64,000 nt of DNA, from assembly GCF_032884065.1 (NCBI RefSeq), contig NC_088880.1, positions 27,927,298 through 27,991,297 of the forward strand. Direction: 5' to 3'. This DNA comes from Artemia franciscana. Lineage: Eukaryota; Arthropoda; Branchiopoda; Anostraca; Artemiidae. Positions 34,815 to 46,601 of the stretch are shown piece after piece. Within the stretch, counting starts at the first letter, position 1. Every line of letters begins with the position of its first letter. Under the pieces are notes generated by a model. That model saw only the letters and a list, made by a program, of their open reading frames with translations, was not told where the DNA came from and did no database searches. The position numbers and the translations under genes were made by a program.

Positions 34815-35935
34815 TTAAGCAGTTCGTGGTAACGAACTGTAAGTAAGGAGTGACCCGGCTCAATACTAACCGAAACTCTACAAAGCAAAATTTTGATATC
34901 AAGAGATATATCAAGAGAATCGGCTTTTTGTGCTGATTTCAAACATATAAATCTCATTAAGTTTAGCCCTACTCATCAAAGTCTATGAGCCTGGGACAGT
35001 TTTCCCGATTTTCGAAAACAGGGGAAAACACCCCCTAAAAGTCAAGGGATCTTAATGAGTGCCATTATTCAGTGACCAAAAAATTCCAGGTCAACCACAC
35101 CCCCTTCCCCGCCTCTTTTTCCAAAATCGTCCGATCAAAAGATAGCCATTTTGTTCAGTATAGTTGAAAAGCCTAATAACTATGCTTTAACCTGACCACT
35201 CAACCCCCCCCCCCACAGCCCCAGGGGAAAGTTCTTTAAGTCACAAAATTTGCCCATTGTGTACACATAGGCTAGTATTTGTTATTGGGATGCAAGCATA
35301 CATTTTTGGGTTGGGGATGGACACATTTTCTGCTGGGTGTTTTTCCACGGGGAGGGGTTTCCGGGGAGTGAACTTGTCAGGGGAAATTATACACTGCGGA
35401 AATTTGCCAGAATTCTTCCGCAAAATTCTTTTTACGTACCTTGCTTTCTCTTTTCCGACTAAATCTTACGTGCAGAGTGGTTAAGAGTAATTGTCTGGGG
35501 TAAATTTTCACCAGGGCTGAATTGTATAGAGGATATTTCCGTGGGATGGGATTTTTCCGTAGAGGTGGGGTCAGATTTCCTGGCATTATTTAAAACAACG
35601 AACAGAAATAAAAAGTAAGGAGCAACATTTAAACTTAAAACGAACAGAAATTGTTACGTATACGAAGGAGGTTGTCCCCTACTCAACAATTCACTCTTTC
35701 CAGTAAATATAATTTTGTCCCAGTTCTTTAACAATGACTTCTGAAACACACAGGGGTTTTTTGGTTAGAGCAATAAGCTTCTTTTTTTTAAGTACTAAAA
35801 ACTTTAGCGTAAAGAGTGAGGTGTTGAGGAGATGACGACCCCATTCATAGACATAATAATATCTGTTCGTTATAAGTTTTAATGTTGATCCTTACTTTCA
35901 GTTGAAAAAACTTGCTTTTTTATACTTAATTCAAG
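34815..35935 (+). mobile_element. Family A element, 1.1 kb
   Basis: Left palindrome at 34820-34839 (CAGTTCGT, GGTA, ACGAACTG), then AAGTAAGGAGTGACCCGG, the body, and a hairpin module at about 35610-35925 with imperfect arms (AGTAAGGAGCAACATTTAAA against TTTAATGTTGATCCTTACTT). It was inserted in or next to a LINE fragment. Confidence 0.75.
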
Positions 35936-36249
35936 ATGTAAGGCTTATTATTTTGAAACTAATATTTTGCAAAGATTTTGTTTGGGGGTAGGAAAGGTTA
36001 ACAAACACAAATTAAAAATTCGTTACAAACATTTTAGTTACGTTTTTACGCGCCAAACCAAAATTTGCGGAGGGGGAGAATAGTGAAACTATGAAAGTTT
36101 TCCTTCATTCTGCAGTCATGATTTTAATTTCTGAGAGATATTATTTAGAATGGGAGTCAAAAAAAGATTAGCCCCCTCCCCTATTCAAGGGTGTCGAGGA
36201 GCGACATCTTTAAGGCAGGAGCCACAATGAAAGTGCGAGCTTTCTTTGT
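35936..36249. other. No recognised feature
   Basis: Contains an isolated GAGGAGCGACAT string reminiscent of family A ends near 36195 but no further match. Confidence 0.35.
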
Positions 36250-36282
36250 CAAACGCAAAAATTATGTCACAAGTTTTAATTG

Positions 36283-36428
<146 letters not shown>

Positions 36429-36899
36429 ATTGTGTAACAACCAAACATAAATCCAAAAAGGTGAACATGGTCTTTTCCTCGGCCATAGATTGAAATCAGA
36501 ACAGCGTTGGGAGGGGGCAGTCGATTTTCCCTTAAAATTTCGAAATTTTGTGGCCTTTCCTATGATTTAATGTTTTTTTGTATAATAGCACTGCCTAAGT
36601 AAAGAGCAATGTGGCCACAATGTATAATTTACTTTTTGGTTTTTTAGAGCAGGGTACTTCGTATCGAAGGAGTTGTCGTAAAAACTTCAAATACGCTCAT
36701 TCGACTGGAAATTGAAAGTCCTAGTGCCCTTTTTAATAGTCAAAAGTAATTGAAGGGCAACTAACCCCCTTACGAGCCCACCATTTCCTCAAATACATCC
36801 AATCAAAATTGTGAGATAGCCATTTTGTTCAACGCAAATGAAAGGTCAGGAAATTATGCCATTGAGGATGAATTCCCCCCAGAGCTCTCAGGTCAAGGG

Positions 36900-36968
<69 letters not shown>
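36900..36968. repeat. (TA)n microsatellite, about 69 bp, inside family D
   Basis: Interrupts the D body at CAGGTCAAGGG/TATA; the other D copy has GCCCTGGGGGCTATATAAGG here, so a short TATATA seed may have expanded. Confidence 0.9.
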
Positions 36969-36971
<3 letters not shown>

Positions 36972-37559
36972 AAAGTGATCGTAAAACTTCGGAGGGAACT
37001 CATTGGATTGGTAATCAGAAGTTCTAGTGCCTTTTTTTAAGATCAAGAGTGATCGGAGGGTGATTAGAAAGTGACTGAAGGGCAACAAACTCCCCTCCCC
37101 ACACCCACCATTTCCCAAAAGACATCCAATCAGAATTTTGAGATAGCCATTGTTTTCAACATAATTGAAAGGTCCGAAAATTATGTCTTTAAGGATGACA
37201 ACCCCCTCCCCACAGTCCTCAGGGCAAGGGTAGTGAGTTATGCCCTGGGGGCTATATAACGTAGCCTATACGTAGAAAGGGTGATCGAATAAACTTCGGA
37301 GGGGGGCTCATTGGATTGGTTATCAGAAGTTCTAGCGTCCTTTTTAAGATTCAGAGTGATCAGAGGTTGGATACCCCCCCACACCCCATATTTTCCCGAA
37401 ATGCTTTTGACAGAAATTTCGAGATGACCATTTGTTGTCGTTGAACCTTCGAAAGGGGCTCTCTCCATTGGAAATTGAAAGGGCTAGTGCCCCTTTTATT
37501 AGTCAAAAATTATTGAAGGGCAAACGCAAAAATTATGTCACAAGTTTAATTGATTAATA

Positions 37560-37700
37560 CCTAATTAAATTAAGGAAGAAAGTTCTTTCGAGTGAAAAGA
37601 AAGGAGCAAAAACGAACATAAATCACTCCGTATATGGGGGGCAGCCCCCTCCACAATCTCGTGCTCTGTACGCTAAGAACTAACTGTCTCTTCCTAAAAT
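37560..37700 (+). repeat. Half hairpin of family A
   Basis: AAAGGAGCAAAAACGAACAT, ATCACTCCGTATATGGGG and CTCGTGCTCTGTACGCTAAG match the left arm only. Confidence 0.55.
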
Positions 37701-38739
37701 CAAAAAAAAATTGGAGAAAATAGCAAAAAATTTAATTTGAAAAATCTAAAGTTCAAAAGAGTCTTCATGAAAAATAGGTAAAGACCTAAAAAAAATCTTT
37801 AAAAAGACACCAAAATTTAATTGCATGTAAGCTATTTTTATTTTGCAAGATTAAAACAAAATTTTCAGAGGCGGAGGGGGGGGGGGGCTAAAACGGCTGA
37901 CTCCTGGATACGGCCCTATCTAGAAGGGTGCAAACTTATCGTATTTTTTATTCAGATTACTTACAAAGGCTATTTTTCAAAGTAAATACGCCCAAAAAGG
38001 TATTTTTTAAATTCAGGGACATGCAACCCCCCCCCCTAAAAAATAAAAATACTGAACTGATAAAATTCCCTATATGTCATTTTTAAAGATATACATGGCT
38101 GTGTAAATCCTTTCTTGACCAATCGGATTTCATTTTTACCGTCGTTTATACAAAATCACGTTGTGAATGAACAGTCATATCATCTTCAAACTTCCCGCCC
38201 AAACCACACATTTTTCCTAAAGTCAACAACTTTTCTTGAAATTGCGAATGTAATTTTCACTTGATATTGACAAAGAGGAATGACGTTTCAACATTTTTAG
38301 ACCGACTAGTAAACGATGACTTCCGGACCACTGCGTCAAACAATGACATAATCAGAAAAATTTTATGGTTTTCAAGCTCCGTGTGTAGATTCAACAAAAT
38401 GTTACTATAATGACAGGAAAGGAAGCAGACTCATTTAATCTACGGGTAGCGGCTAAAAAACCTGAATTTCAGATGAAAAACTTAACTTTATGGCAAGAAC
38501 GACGTTTCGCAAAACCTCCAGGTTCTTAAGATTAGAATAAGGTAGAGTCATGGAAAAGCTTATAGAGGATTCAATAGGCAAAGGGAGGGTAACAGTCGGG
38601 AGTGGGAGGAGGTCACAGAAATATCTTTCTTTGAAATTTTCATTGAACTTATCCTCTCTAATTTCTGGAAAATAGATTTACCCCTCCCCCTCTCTACATT
38701 CTTATAATTGGTAGCACTGTACAAGGGTGTTTTGGCCAT
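37701..38739. other. Mostly unassigned; right end of a family P MITE
   Basis: CTGGATACGGCCCTA at about 37902-37917 after a G run is a family P right end; its partner end is lost. The remainder is AT-rich without exon signals. Confidence 0.4.
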
Positions 38740-38747
38740 GGTAATTT

Positions 38748-39075
38748 AGTGCTTGTGTAATATCCCGAATGCACTCGAGAAGTGAAGTTATGTTAATCAT
38801 AATGAAGTATACCGAAATATGATCAAAACATAATATTTCAGTAACAGAATTATGGAATTACAACAAAGGACTATAGAAAGCAGGCTGTCTAGAACGCATT
38901 AAGTTAAATACCTAACAACCTCTATATATTAAACATTTAATTGAAATATATATGCATCGTGGTTTATTTTACGAAAGAATAAGCTAATTATAACCAAACG
39001 CGAGAGAAAAACCGGTTTCACTCAGATCAAACAAAGCAAATTTCTTGATTGTGTTCGGAATAATACACAAGTATA
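38748..39075 (+). mobile_element. hAT-like MITE (family H)
   Basis: 328 bp. Ends AGTGCTTGTGTAATATCCCG and, inward from the right, ATACTTGTGTATTATTCCG. Internal GAAGTGAAGTTATGTTAATC and AAAGCAGGCTG match the 21332 copy. The flanking 8-mers no longer agree. Confidence 0.6.
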
Positions 39076-39197
39076 AAATATTTTTTGGAAAGAAGGTTGT
39101 ATAGGGGGTATTTTCTGAAACCAAATGATTTTTGGCTATAAATATTTAATAATTACCAGATTTATCTATAGCTGAAGGTTCTTTAGCGTCATAGCCA

Positions 39198-39750
39198 GTG
39201 GCGTCAATTAAAAAAAAAAAATCCAACTTTTTTGAAGAAAGGTACCAAAAACTATTTCCGACAGAAATACGGGCAAATATGTGACTGTCCATATTATTGA
39301 CTTACCAATAAAATAAACATACCACTCAATACCTTTTAAGCTCTTTACGAATAAAATAATCGCTTCTATCACAAAATTCATATTTAAGCACTTTTTGAGC
39401 TTTTGAAAATAACGAATTTCAATTAAAGTATGAGTTGATCGGTCGTTTTCCGACAAAATCATACTACGTTTTCTCAGCGCTGTTTTCTCGGTCATTTTCG
39501 ACAAACTAATACTACATTTTCTCAGTGCCAAAATTGTTTATAAGGTTAGTTTAGGTTGGGTTAGACTAGATTAGGCCAAAAAGTGTTTAAATTTGAATTT
39601 GCAATAGAAGCGATTATTATATTCGTAAAGAACATAAAAAAGGCATCAAAGGGTATGTTCACTTTATTGGTAAGTCATTTATTTACCGAAACACGCACCA
39701 AAAAAGATGTTTTCATAATCTAGGGGGAAGGGTCCCAATTGACACCACTG
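39198..39750. mobile_element. Foldback MITE with arms of about 170 bp
   Basis: CAGTGGCGTCAATT opens and AATTGACACCACTG closes a 553-bp unit whose arms pair over long blocks (TTACCAATAAA.TGAACATACC, TTTACGAAT, AATAATCGCTTCTAT, CACTTTTTG). The loop holds a 45-bp duplication (TTTTCTCAG.GC, TTTTCGACAAA). CAG..CTG ends suggest hAT, but the flanks (GTCATAGC, GTCTTTTT) share only the first bases. Confidence 0.7.
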
Positions 39751-40242
39751 GTCTTTTTTTATGTTATTTTGTATTATGTTATGGCTATGGAACATATTAT
39801 TTAATTTATTATTGATGGTACACACGGAGAACCATTTTTGTGTAAATTGTGAACTTTTTTGTAACGTTATTATAAGCGATTAGAAGTACTGGTTCTTTTT
39901 TTATGTAAACAGGCCTAATGGATTGCAACATCTACGGTTCTTTCTATTATTTCGTAATGGGACAATTCCGTACCACAATGCCTCAATAGTAATGCCTAGA
40001 AGTCAATTGCCCCCTCCCTTAGATTTCAAAATATACCGTTTTGGATATCTTTCATTGATTTTATTTTGGTATTTTCATCAGAAGTCCCTCCTAGATTTAA
40101 AATTTATTTTACCCCTTCTCCTCTACATATTGCCGTGAGTGCAGTCCATTTATGTTCAGAATAAAAATAAATGAATAAAATAGCATTCGTAGAGGCCGAG
40201 GAAACATTCACTTTCCACTAACTGGTACAGATCTTGGAGCAG
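39751..40242. other. No recognised feature
   Basis: AT-rich; no exon signals. Confidence 0.4.
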
Positions 40243-40320
40243 CTCATGTGCCGTATAGTTCCGCCACACGTGGCAGTCCGGTAAGGCTTGGCACAGCTTG
40301 GCAAGGCTTGGCAAAACAGA
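40243..40320 (-). repeat. Family E short GC-rich repeat, copy 5
   Basis: AGTTCCGCCACACGTGGCAG then three GGCTTGGCA units. Confidence 0.55.
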
Positions 40321-40433
40321 TTTCCCATGCCTTTGCCTCTTGACAAAGGCACTGAAAACTATCATATATAGGCTATTGACAGAAAACGAGTCGTTAAAAA
40401 TTGAGTGTTTCCATCCATTTTCCAAGTCAATTT

Positions 40434-40585
40434 CAGGGCTAGATCTAGGTGGGGGCAAGCGCCCGGGTGGTATGCCTGGGGGCTACAAAACAAGCTAAAA
40501 TTGTAATAACTACAATATTGATCGTGTGGCAGGGGGCGACAAAGTCTACATTTGCCCCTCCCGCCTGAGTGAAAATCTAACTCTG
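40434..40585. mobile_element. Short hAT-like MITE, 152 bp
   Basis: Flanks GTCAATTT (40426-40433) and GCCAATTT (40586-40593) agree at 7 of 8. Ends CAGGGCTAGATCTAGG and, inward from the right, CAGAGTTAGATTTTC. GC-rich ends, no coding frame. Confidence 0.8.
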
Positions 40586-40593
40586 GCCAATTT

Positions 40594-41210
40594 TTCTGAA
40601 TAAACTTGCAAAAGTAATTGGACCTCACTTATGATTCTCCAAGGTCATCAAATATACTATTTATTCCATAAAGTTACAGTTTTATAAAATAAATAAAAAG
40701 TTAGATTCGTAGGCTATTTTAAAATCCACGAGGGTAATAATTGAATGTAGTGCTACAAAATACTAGGGAGGGTTAAGATTAATCATACGACAGAATTTAG
40801 ATAGGAATAAAAGAAATGCAACATTCAATTTTCTTTCCAAATATAATAACTAATTCCGACGTAATTATGTCCCAATCCCTCCCTCCCCAGCGGGGAGAGA
40901 TATGACCATAGCCAGAATTGGTGCTAGAATATAGCCTACTCCAAATGATATAGGCTATTCCCCAAGTAGGATATTTTCCGTTTCTTCATCTCGTCAGCGT
41001 TGATTCAAGTTACGGGTAGACAGGTTGAAACAGGAGGGATTTATGGCAAAATGCATGGGAAATCCTTATTATGGGCTGTATATCTGCACATTCGACGGAG
41101 TTGGGGGTAAATTATAGCCTAGTGGCGATGTAGTCAAAATGTATTAACTAGAATTATTCTGCATATTAAGAAGTAAGCATTGTTTTCCTAACATGTTTCT
41201 TTCTCAACAG
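40594..41210. other. Unassigned; contains a fragment of family H
   Basis: GGGCTGTATATCTGCACATTC near 41075 resembles the family H internal mark; no ends found. Confidence 0.35.
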
Positions 41211-41495
41211 CAATGGCGTAATTTTGTCAAAATCCTGGGAGAGGGGTAAGTTCAATCCAACTTCTCCAAAGCAAGTAAAAATAATAGTGAAAAATGAACC
41301 ATATAGTAACATAAAGGCAAAGATATAGGCTACTAAAGAAAACTGACCTGTTTCTCTGGATGCTTGATTTATGCAGGCTTATCTTAGTTTTAACAAGATT
41401 GTTTGCCGAAACTAAATCTCAGGTGGGGGAGGGGCGAATTGGTTCAAAAGGGATAGTTGTCTTCCCCCCTGCCCTATAGCAAATCAAGCTCCTTG
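41211..41495 (+). mobile_element. hAT-like MITE (family F), copy 2
   Basis: 285 bp matching 3647-3997 (GTCAAAATCC, TTTATGCAGGCTTAT, GAAACTAAAT.TCAG, CCCCTG.CC.ATAGCAAAT). Ends CAATGGCGTAATTT and CTCCTTG; the flanks no longer show a clean duplication. Confidence 0.65.
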
Positions 41496-41646
41496 ACAAC
41501 ATTCCCAATTAGGCTATATTAACATATTTCCTCCCCCCCCCCCCATTATATCTGGTTTGAATCAGTTTTCATCAATTATTATGCTAGAGCGAGGCTGGCG
41601 ATGACTTATCAAAAACACCAACAAAATCATAAAAATCAGCTACAGG

Positions 41647-41681
<35 letters not shown>

Positions 41682-41989
41682 TGATTGTTCTAGCATGTCT
41701 CCTTCTAAAAAGCCGTAGCCTTGTGCTATTACCGAGTAGCCTCTTGAATGGAAAATTGAACAGTAGGCCTAACTATGCTATATTTTTGATAAGCCAATAG
41801 CCTGAAATTAATTATTTCCCCTAAAATATCAATTTTAATTAATATTCATCCCTACTTAATCTGTAATACAATTTAAAGCATGCATTGAATAATATATTAC
41901 CATTGAAATATCCCCATTTTCTGAAGACAAAAATATCCTTTAAAATTCACTTCTTACTTTGTCAAGACTTGAATTCACACTACTTTTTT
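41496..41989. other. Unassigned, includes a 30-bp (TA)n at 41649-41679
   Basis: C run at 41534-41543 and a short TA tract; otherwise nothing recognised. Confidence 0.4.
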
Positions 41990-43680
41990 GAGGAATGGAT
42001 TTTTGAACCGCCCACTTTCAGCTGCGCGTAGCGCTTAAGAGGTTCCGCCGGATTCTTGCTTTTCAAAGAACTGAATAACGAGTGTAGGATAAATGTCTAT
42101 AGGAACTAAGAAGAGATATAAAATTAATAAAGTAATTTTAGAACAAGTAAATCAGTAACGATCAAAAAGTACCATATAACCAATGGCGTCCTTTCAGGGG
42201 AACACGTGGTCTCTAATTTTTGGCCCCAAAAAGTTGCAAAAATGACTGTTTTGGTGGTGTGTTCATTTAAACTGCCTTTTTTGGGGTATTATATTGAAAA
42301 ACCGCAAAATTATCCTCCCTAGATATTAAAAAAAATCATTTTGCCATCCCTAGATTTTGGATTGGATGTAAATTTAAATAGTCCAGAAAAGTGTAAATCG
42401 GTGGCTATTGAAAAGTAGCATGTTACCAATTACGTCACTTGAGGGAAACACGTGCTCTCTGGCTTTTGGCCCCCCAAAATTAAAAAAAAAGTATCGTTAC
42501 TTGTTTGTTATTGGAAACACATTCAAGAATTAAGCTTAGGTTACATCTCAGAAAACCGGTTTCATAGCAACAAAAACAAGTGATGGATGATACAATACAT
42601 TGGACTTGGATATAGTGCATTGAACTTGTATAATTTGAGCTATATATTTGCACATTAAGGGTGCGGGTTAGGATGGGTCATGTCAAGTTGGCTTAGGCAA
42701 GATTGGGTTTGGTTAGGCTTTTATAATTTTATTACTAGAGTATTACGTTATCGTCATGTTTTGTTATTTTTCATTAGGATAAACTTAACTTCACTTTTTG
42801 GATGTTTTTCCAATAACGGACAAGTACCAAAATATTTTTTTGGCACTGTTTTCATTTAAAATGCTTTTTTCTGGGGGGGGGAGGTAATCTATCGAAAAAC
42901 AACAAAATTACCCACCTCCCTGATAAAAAAATTACATCTTGTCCTTCCTAGATTTCGGAAAATACATTGTGCCCACCCCCACTCTGCTTATTTCGAGGGA
43001 CAGACCTTTTAGATTTTTTCAAAGATAGGTTATGTTAGGTTGAGTTAGGTTGGCTTAGCCTTGGTTTAGGTTAGATTTCTATAATTTTGTTTCTAAAGTA
43101 TTATTTTATCATCATGTTTTGTTATTTTTCATTAAGATTAAACTAACTTAACTTTTTGAGCTTGTTTCAACGGACAAGTACCAATATATCTTTTTTTGCA
43201 GTGTTTTCATTTAAAATACTTTTTTTGGGGGGTATTCTATCAAAAAACAATGAAATTACCCCCACCCCCTAGCTTAAAAAATTACATCTCGCTCTTCCTA
43301 GACTTCTAAAATACATTATGCTCCCCCCCACAAACTGCTTATTTTGAGGGATAGATTTTTTTTAACTGGCTATTTTCAGCTTTCTGTGGCGCTGAGGTAC
43401 CGCCAGATTTTTTAACCACATTTTGCCCCCTAGCTTTTTAAAGCGCATTTGGTTCTTCTCCCAACTGCTTATATACTGCCTATTTTGAAAAATGGATTTT
43501 TTGAAACCCCCTAATTTCAACTACGCCTAGCGTTAAAGAGGTTCCATCGGATTCTTGTTTCTGAAAGAACTCTAGGATAAATACCTTTTAATATAAAATT
43601 AGACAGTCCAGAATAAGCTAAATAGATGGCAATTGAAAAACAGCATGCTACCATTGGAAAAAATTGGGGAGGGTTGATGT
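41990..43680. repeat. Degenerate tandem region K with embedded MITEs
   Basis: AGAGGTTCC.CCGGATTCTTG occurs at 42037 and 43540; the ATTTTTGGCCCC block at 42213 and 42465; TTTTCATTTAAAATGC and CAAAATTACCC.CC recur at 42250, 42850 and 43205. A unit of about 360 bp (42660-43022 and 43025-43378) is tandemly duplicated and includes half of a family H MITE, so duplication came after that MITE arrived. Confidence 0.6.
42496..42828 (-). mobile_element. hAT-like MITE (family H)
   Basis: 333 bp. Ends GTTACTTGTTTGTTATTGG and, inward from the right, GGTACTTGTCCGTTATTGG. Flanks AAAGTATC and AAAATATT match at 6 of 8. Contains GCTATATATTTGCACATTAA. A right half of the same family lies at about 43025-43191. 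Confidence 0.75.
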
Positions 43681-44191
43681 GCCCATTAGATTTTTGGCAG
43701 CCCTAGATTTTTAATTTAGAAAAAATATGCTTTGAAAAAATATACATTAGAATACAATTTTACACAATTTCTAATTGAAGAATACAGTTCAATGTGTGTT
43801 GTCTAATAAATTAGAAAATACATTTTGCTCCCCCCCCCTAGATTTAGAAAATTACACATTGCCCCTCTCTCTACTAGATTTTGAAAAATTCATATTGCCC
43901 AACCCGCAGCATTTCGTGGATTGACACGATTACCTAACGTGGTTTAGATTTCGAGAGATTTGACAAGGGTGATTTCGAGGGTAACAGTCTTGCGCATGGC
44001 CTCTTCTGTAGTAAATGTTTAAATAATAAAAGATTATTGCCATTCGATTCCAACCACAGCATGAGTATATACCAGTAGCGAAACCTTTTTCCAAACATGA
44101 CACACATTTCATAGCGCATAATAAGACTCTGAGCATATATGCCAGAGCCATAGTTTCAGTTGCTACTTGGTTTTCCATCAGAAACATTTGT
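43681..44191. other. No recognised gene
   Basis: C-run-rich decayed repeat up to about 43915, then AT-rich sequence. Confidence 0.35.
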
Positions 44192-44225
44192 CATTGCGTG
44201 TGCGCGAAGGCGCGCACACTCAATG
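44192..44225. repeat. 34-bp GC-rich hairpin
   Basis: GTGTGCGCG, loop AAGG, CGCGCACAC, extended by CATTG/CAATG with one mismatch. No U tract or gene end nearby to make it a terminator. Unusually GC-rich for the window. Confidence 0.7.
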
Positions 44226-44569
44226 AATCTTGTGCGGTTTTGGATCAGTGTCAAAAATTTTCAATGAAGAGCATACAACTTTTCGCTATAATATAATACC
44301 TTTACTCTGATTCCCATCCAACAATGTTTCGTACTTTGGGCAGATATAGCTCTATGCGCTATATACATTAGAGATTTAACTTATTTTGTGTCAGTTTTCC
44401 TGGCTAACTACAGGCCCGAGGTGAGTCTTCATCGCCTATATTTTAAAATTTCCTCCGTGAGTTCTTATATTTTAAGTATATTTGACAATTTCTTTGCTTT
44501 ATCGAATTCTTACATTCCTTTCCCTGTTCAATGATACATTTTCTCTTTCGAGTTACATCGTCCATGTTC
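44226..44569. other. No recognised feature
   Basis: AT-rich spacer. Confidence 0.4.
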
Positions 44570-44740
44570 AGAAATTACGTATACCAGGTTGGGCGTTCCG
44601 AGCGTGGTGGAACATATGGCGTTCGGAGATCTACACCAGGTTGTGGAAAGCGGGTGCATAGAGGAATTTCTTTATTGAGTTACATCTACGAGATTCCCAC
44701 TTTCAGAAATCGCGTTCACCAGGCTGCTCGCTGGGAATGG
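44570..44740 (+). repeat. Family E repeat, copy 6 (two tandem parts)
   Basis: TTCAGAAATTACGTATACCA with GGGCGTTCCGAGCGTGGTGG, then TTTCAGAAATCGCGTTCACC 130 bp later. Confidence 0.55.
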
Positions 44741-45959
44741 ACGGCATGAATACAAGATTTCTCTGAGATGTGAAATTAAAAAAAATGAGGATATTGATTC
44801 TGCTTTGGCCCTTCACATTGTTGAAAATCCAAATCATGTAGTTCTTTTTGATGAGGCAACTTTCATATTTGAAGCAAATGGCTTCCCACTTTCTTTTAGG
44901 AGGCAATTGAAATTTAAAAAAATATAAATAGAGACCTTGCTTTATACAGAGATACCGGAGATATTCCCATAAACCCAATTTACAATAACTAAAAATTAAA
45001 GGATTCAAATAAAAAAATTCAGTTTAAACTAAGATCATCTGTCCACACTTTTAACGAAAATTAGGTCAGTAGACAAGCTATGTCAATCACTAAGCAGAGA
45101 ATTATTGCCCAATCTAAATGGTGAATAGTCCTTCATTTATTCTGGCTTGATTTTTCGGTTTGTTTGATTCCGTCTTTTTTGTGCTCAGTTAGAATTAATT
45201 CAAAATATTAGTTTTCCTTTTTTCTTTTGAGCACTGAAGACGACTGGGCGGAATTCCCTGGCGAAATGTCTGCCTCTATCATTTTTGTTTCTTCTTTGTC
45301 CGCTGGCTGACATTACCCTCATTTTTCTCGGCTATTCAAAATTATTTTTTTTTCTTGTTTGTCATATGTCAATCCTGCTTGTAGACTTTTCTGTCTTTAA
45401 CAGTTCACAGAATTAATGTGATTTTATTTCAGCTAATATTTCACCATTTTAAAATTATAATTACCTGTACTATAACACTGTTTATCGTTCTGATAACAAG
45501 AGATCCAAGCCAGACAGACAGCCTTTTAAACCAGGGAACACAGCTATTCTCAAAACAAAATCATATTCAAATTTTTTTCTGACAGCCTCTTCGCGCTTTT
45601 CTGCTCCGAAAACTGCAAAGCCTTTTATAATATGTCAGTAGAATATGGGCCCACTAGGCCCGGGCCTGGGGTGCACAATACCAGGAGACGCAAGAAATTA
45701 TCATAGTGACTTTTTTCTTACCAGAAACTGGACCTATGTTCTTTATCGTCCCAGGTGCACTCCACTGCTGTGCTGCCTATTCACAAAAAAGGGATTTTAA
45801 AACAACGCAGGAATTCCGCAGCTGCTTATAAACTGTCAGATGTCTCCCAAGAATGGCAGCTGAGAGTTCAGTATCAACTCTCTCTCGCATTACTTTTGGC
45901 TCATCAATGCCTTCTGTTCAGTACTTCAACTATAATCTACTTCCACTAAAATCTTGAAA
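44741..45959. other. No gene; possible Penelope-type motif at 45235-45285
   Basis: Mostly AT-rich. ACTGAAGACGACTGG followed by GGCGAAATGTCTGC (45235-45276) recurs in altered form at 52331-52372; see the separate entry. A GC-rich GGGCCCACTAGGCCCGGGCC block at 45651-45670 looks like a transposon end but lacks a partner. Confidence 0.4.
45230..45330 (+). repeat. Dispersed repeat with a hammerhead-like core, copy 1
   Basis: CTGAAGACGACTGGG ... CCCTGGCGAAATGTCTGC, then CTTTGTCCGCTGGCTGAC. CTGANGA-stem-GAAA spacing resembles the catalytic core of ribozymes known from Penelope-like elements, but the fourth core base differs (A for T), so activity is doubtful. Confidence 0.35.
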
Positions 45960-46601
45960 ATACCGAGAGGGCAAAAACGCTTGGGCCTAGAAGCGTCAAA
46001 GCTTAAAATCCGGCCATGATTATGTGATCCAGATCTATGAACACCGGCCTCTGCAAAGGGTAGCCTCGACCCTTTCGGGGTACCTGCAAGACTGGGGACC
46101 TTGCGGTCAACTCTATCCCACTTGAGGAGTGGCACCCCCCAAGGAAATTATAGCCTAGTTAACGACACATAATTCGCACGGGATTCTGATTAATGGATAA
46201 TTCTTCTGGGCTTCGTCTGTTTTGACGGGCGTTTTCGGGCTGAATAACTTCTTCCTAGCTAATTTATCTACTACGGGTTACCTACCTGTAGCAACATAAT
46301 ATTTGTAAACATGCATATATAATGAGTCGGCGGTTGAGACTGTCTATGCAGGATTTCGACTCTTGTTGATAGAAGAGCATCGCCAAGTGCTGAAAACCAT
46401 GTTGTGAATAAGATAAGCCACAGATTGCACAAAGCCTCCATTCATACGTCAGGTCCCAGGAATCCTTGCTGTCCGGTTCTAGACTAGCTTAAGCACTTCG
46501 GTGTAGACTTGGGAAGATGTGTCGGTCCCCGTCCTGTACTGATATCCAGGACCATTGCTTTCTCCCTGATACCAAAATAATTTCAATGATTTAAAGGATA
46601 C

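Noticed and set aside
43025..43085. TTAGG-like repeats (GTTAGGTTGAGTTAGGTTGG), also near 39545
   Set aside because: Degenerate, short and shared with MITE copies in ordinary positions, so not a telomere or interstitial telomeric array.
44192..44225. Rho-independent terminator
   Set aside because: Eukaryotic context, no T run after the stem and no gene ending there.
45640..45740. GC-rich GGGCCCACTAGGCCCGGGCC as a hAT end
   Set aside because: No partner end or 8-bp duplication could be found within several hundred bases.
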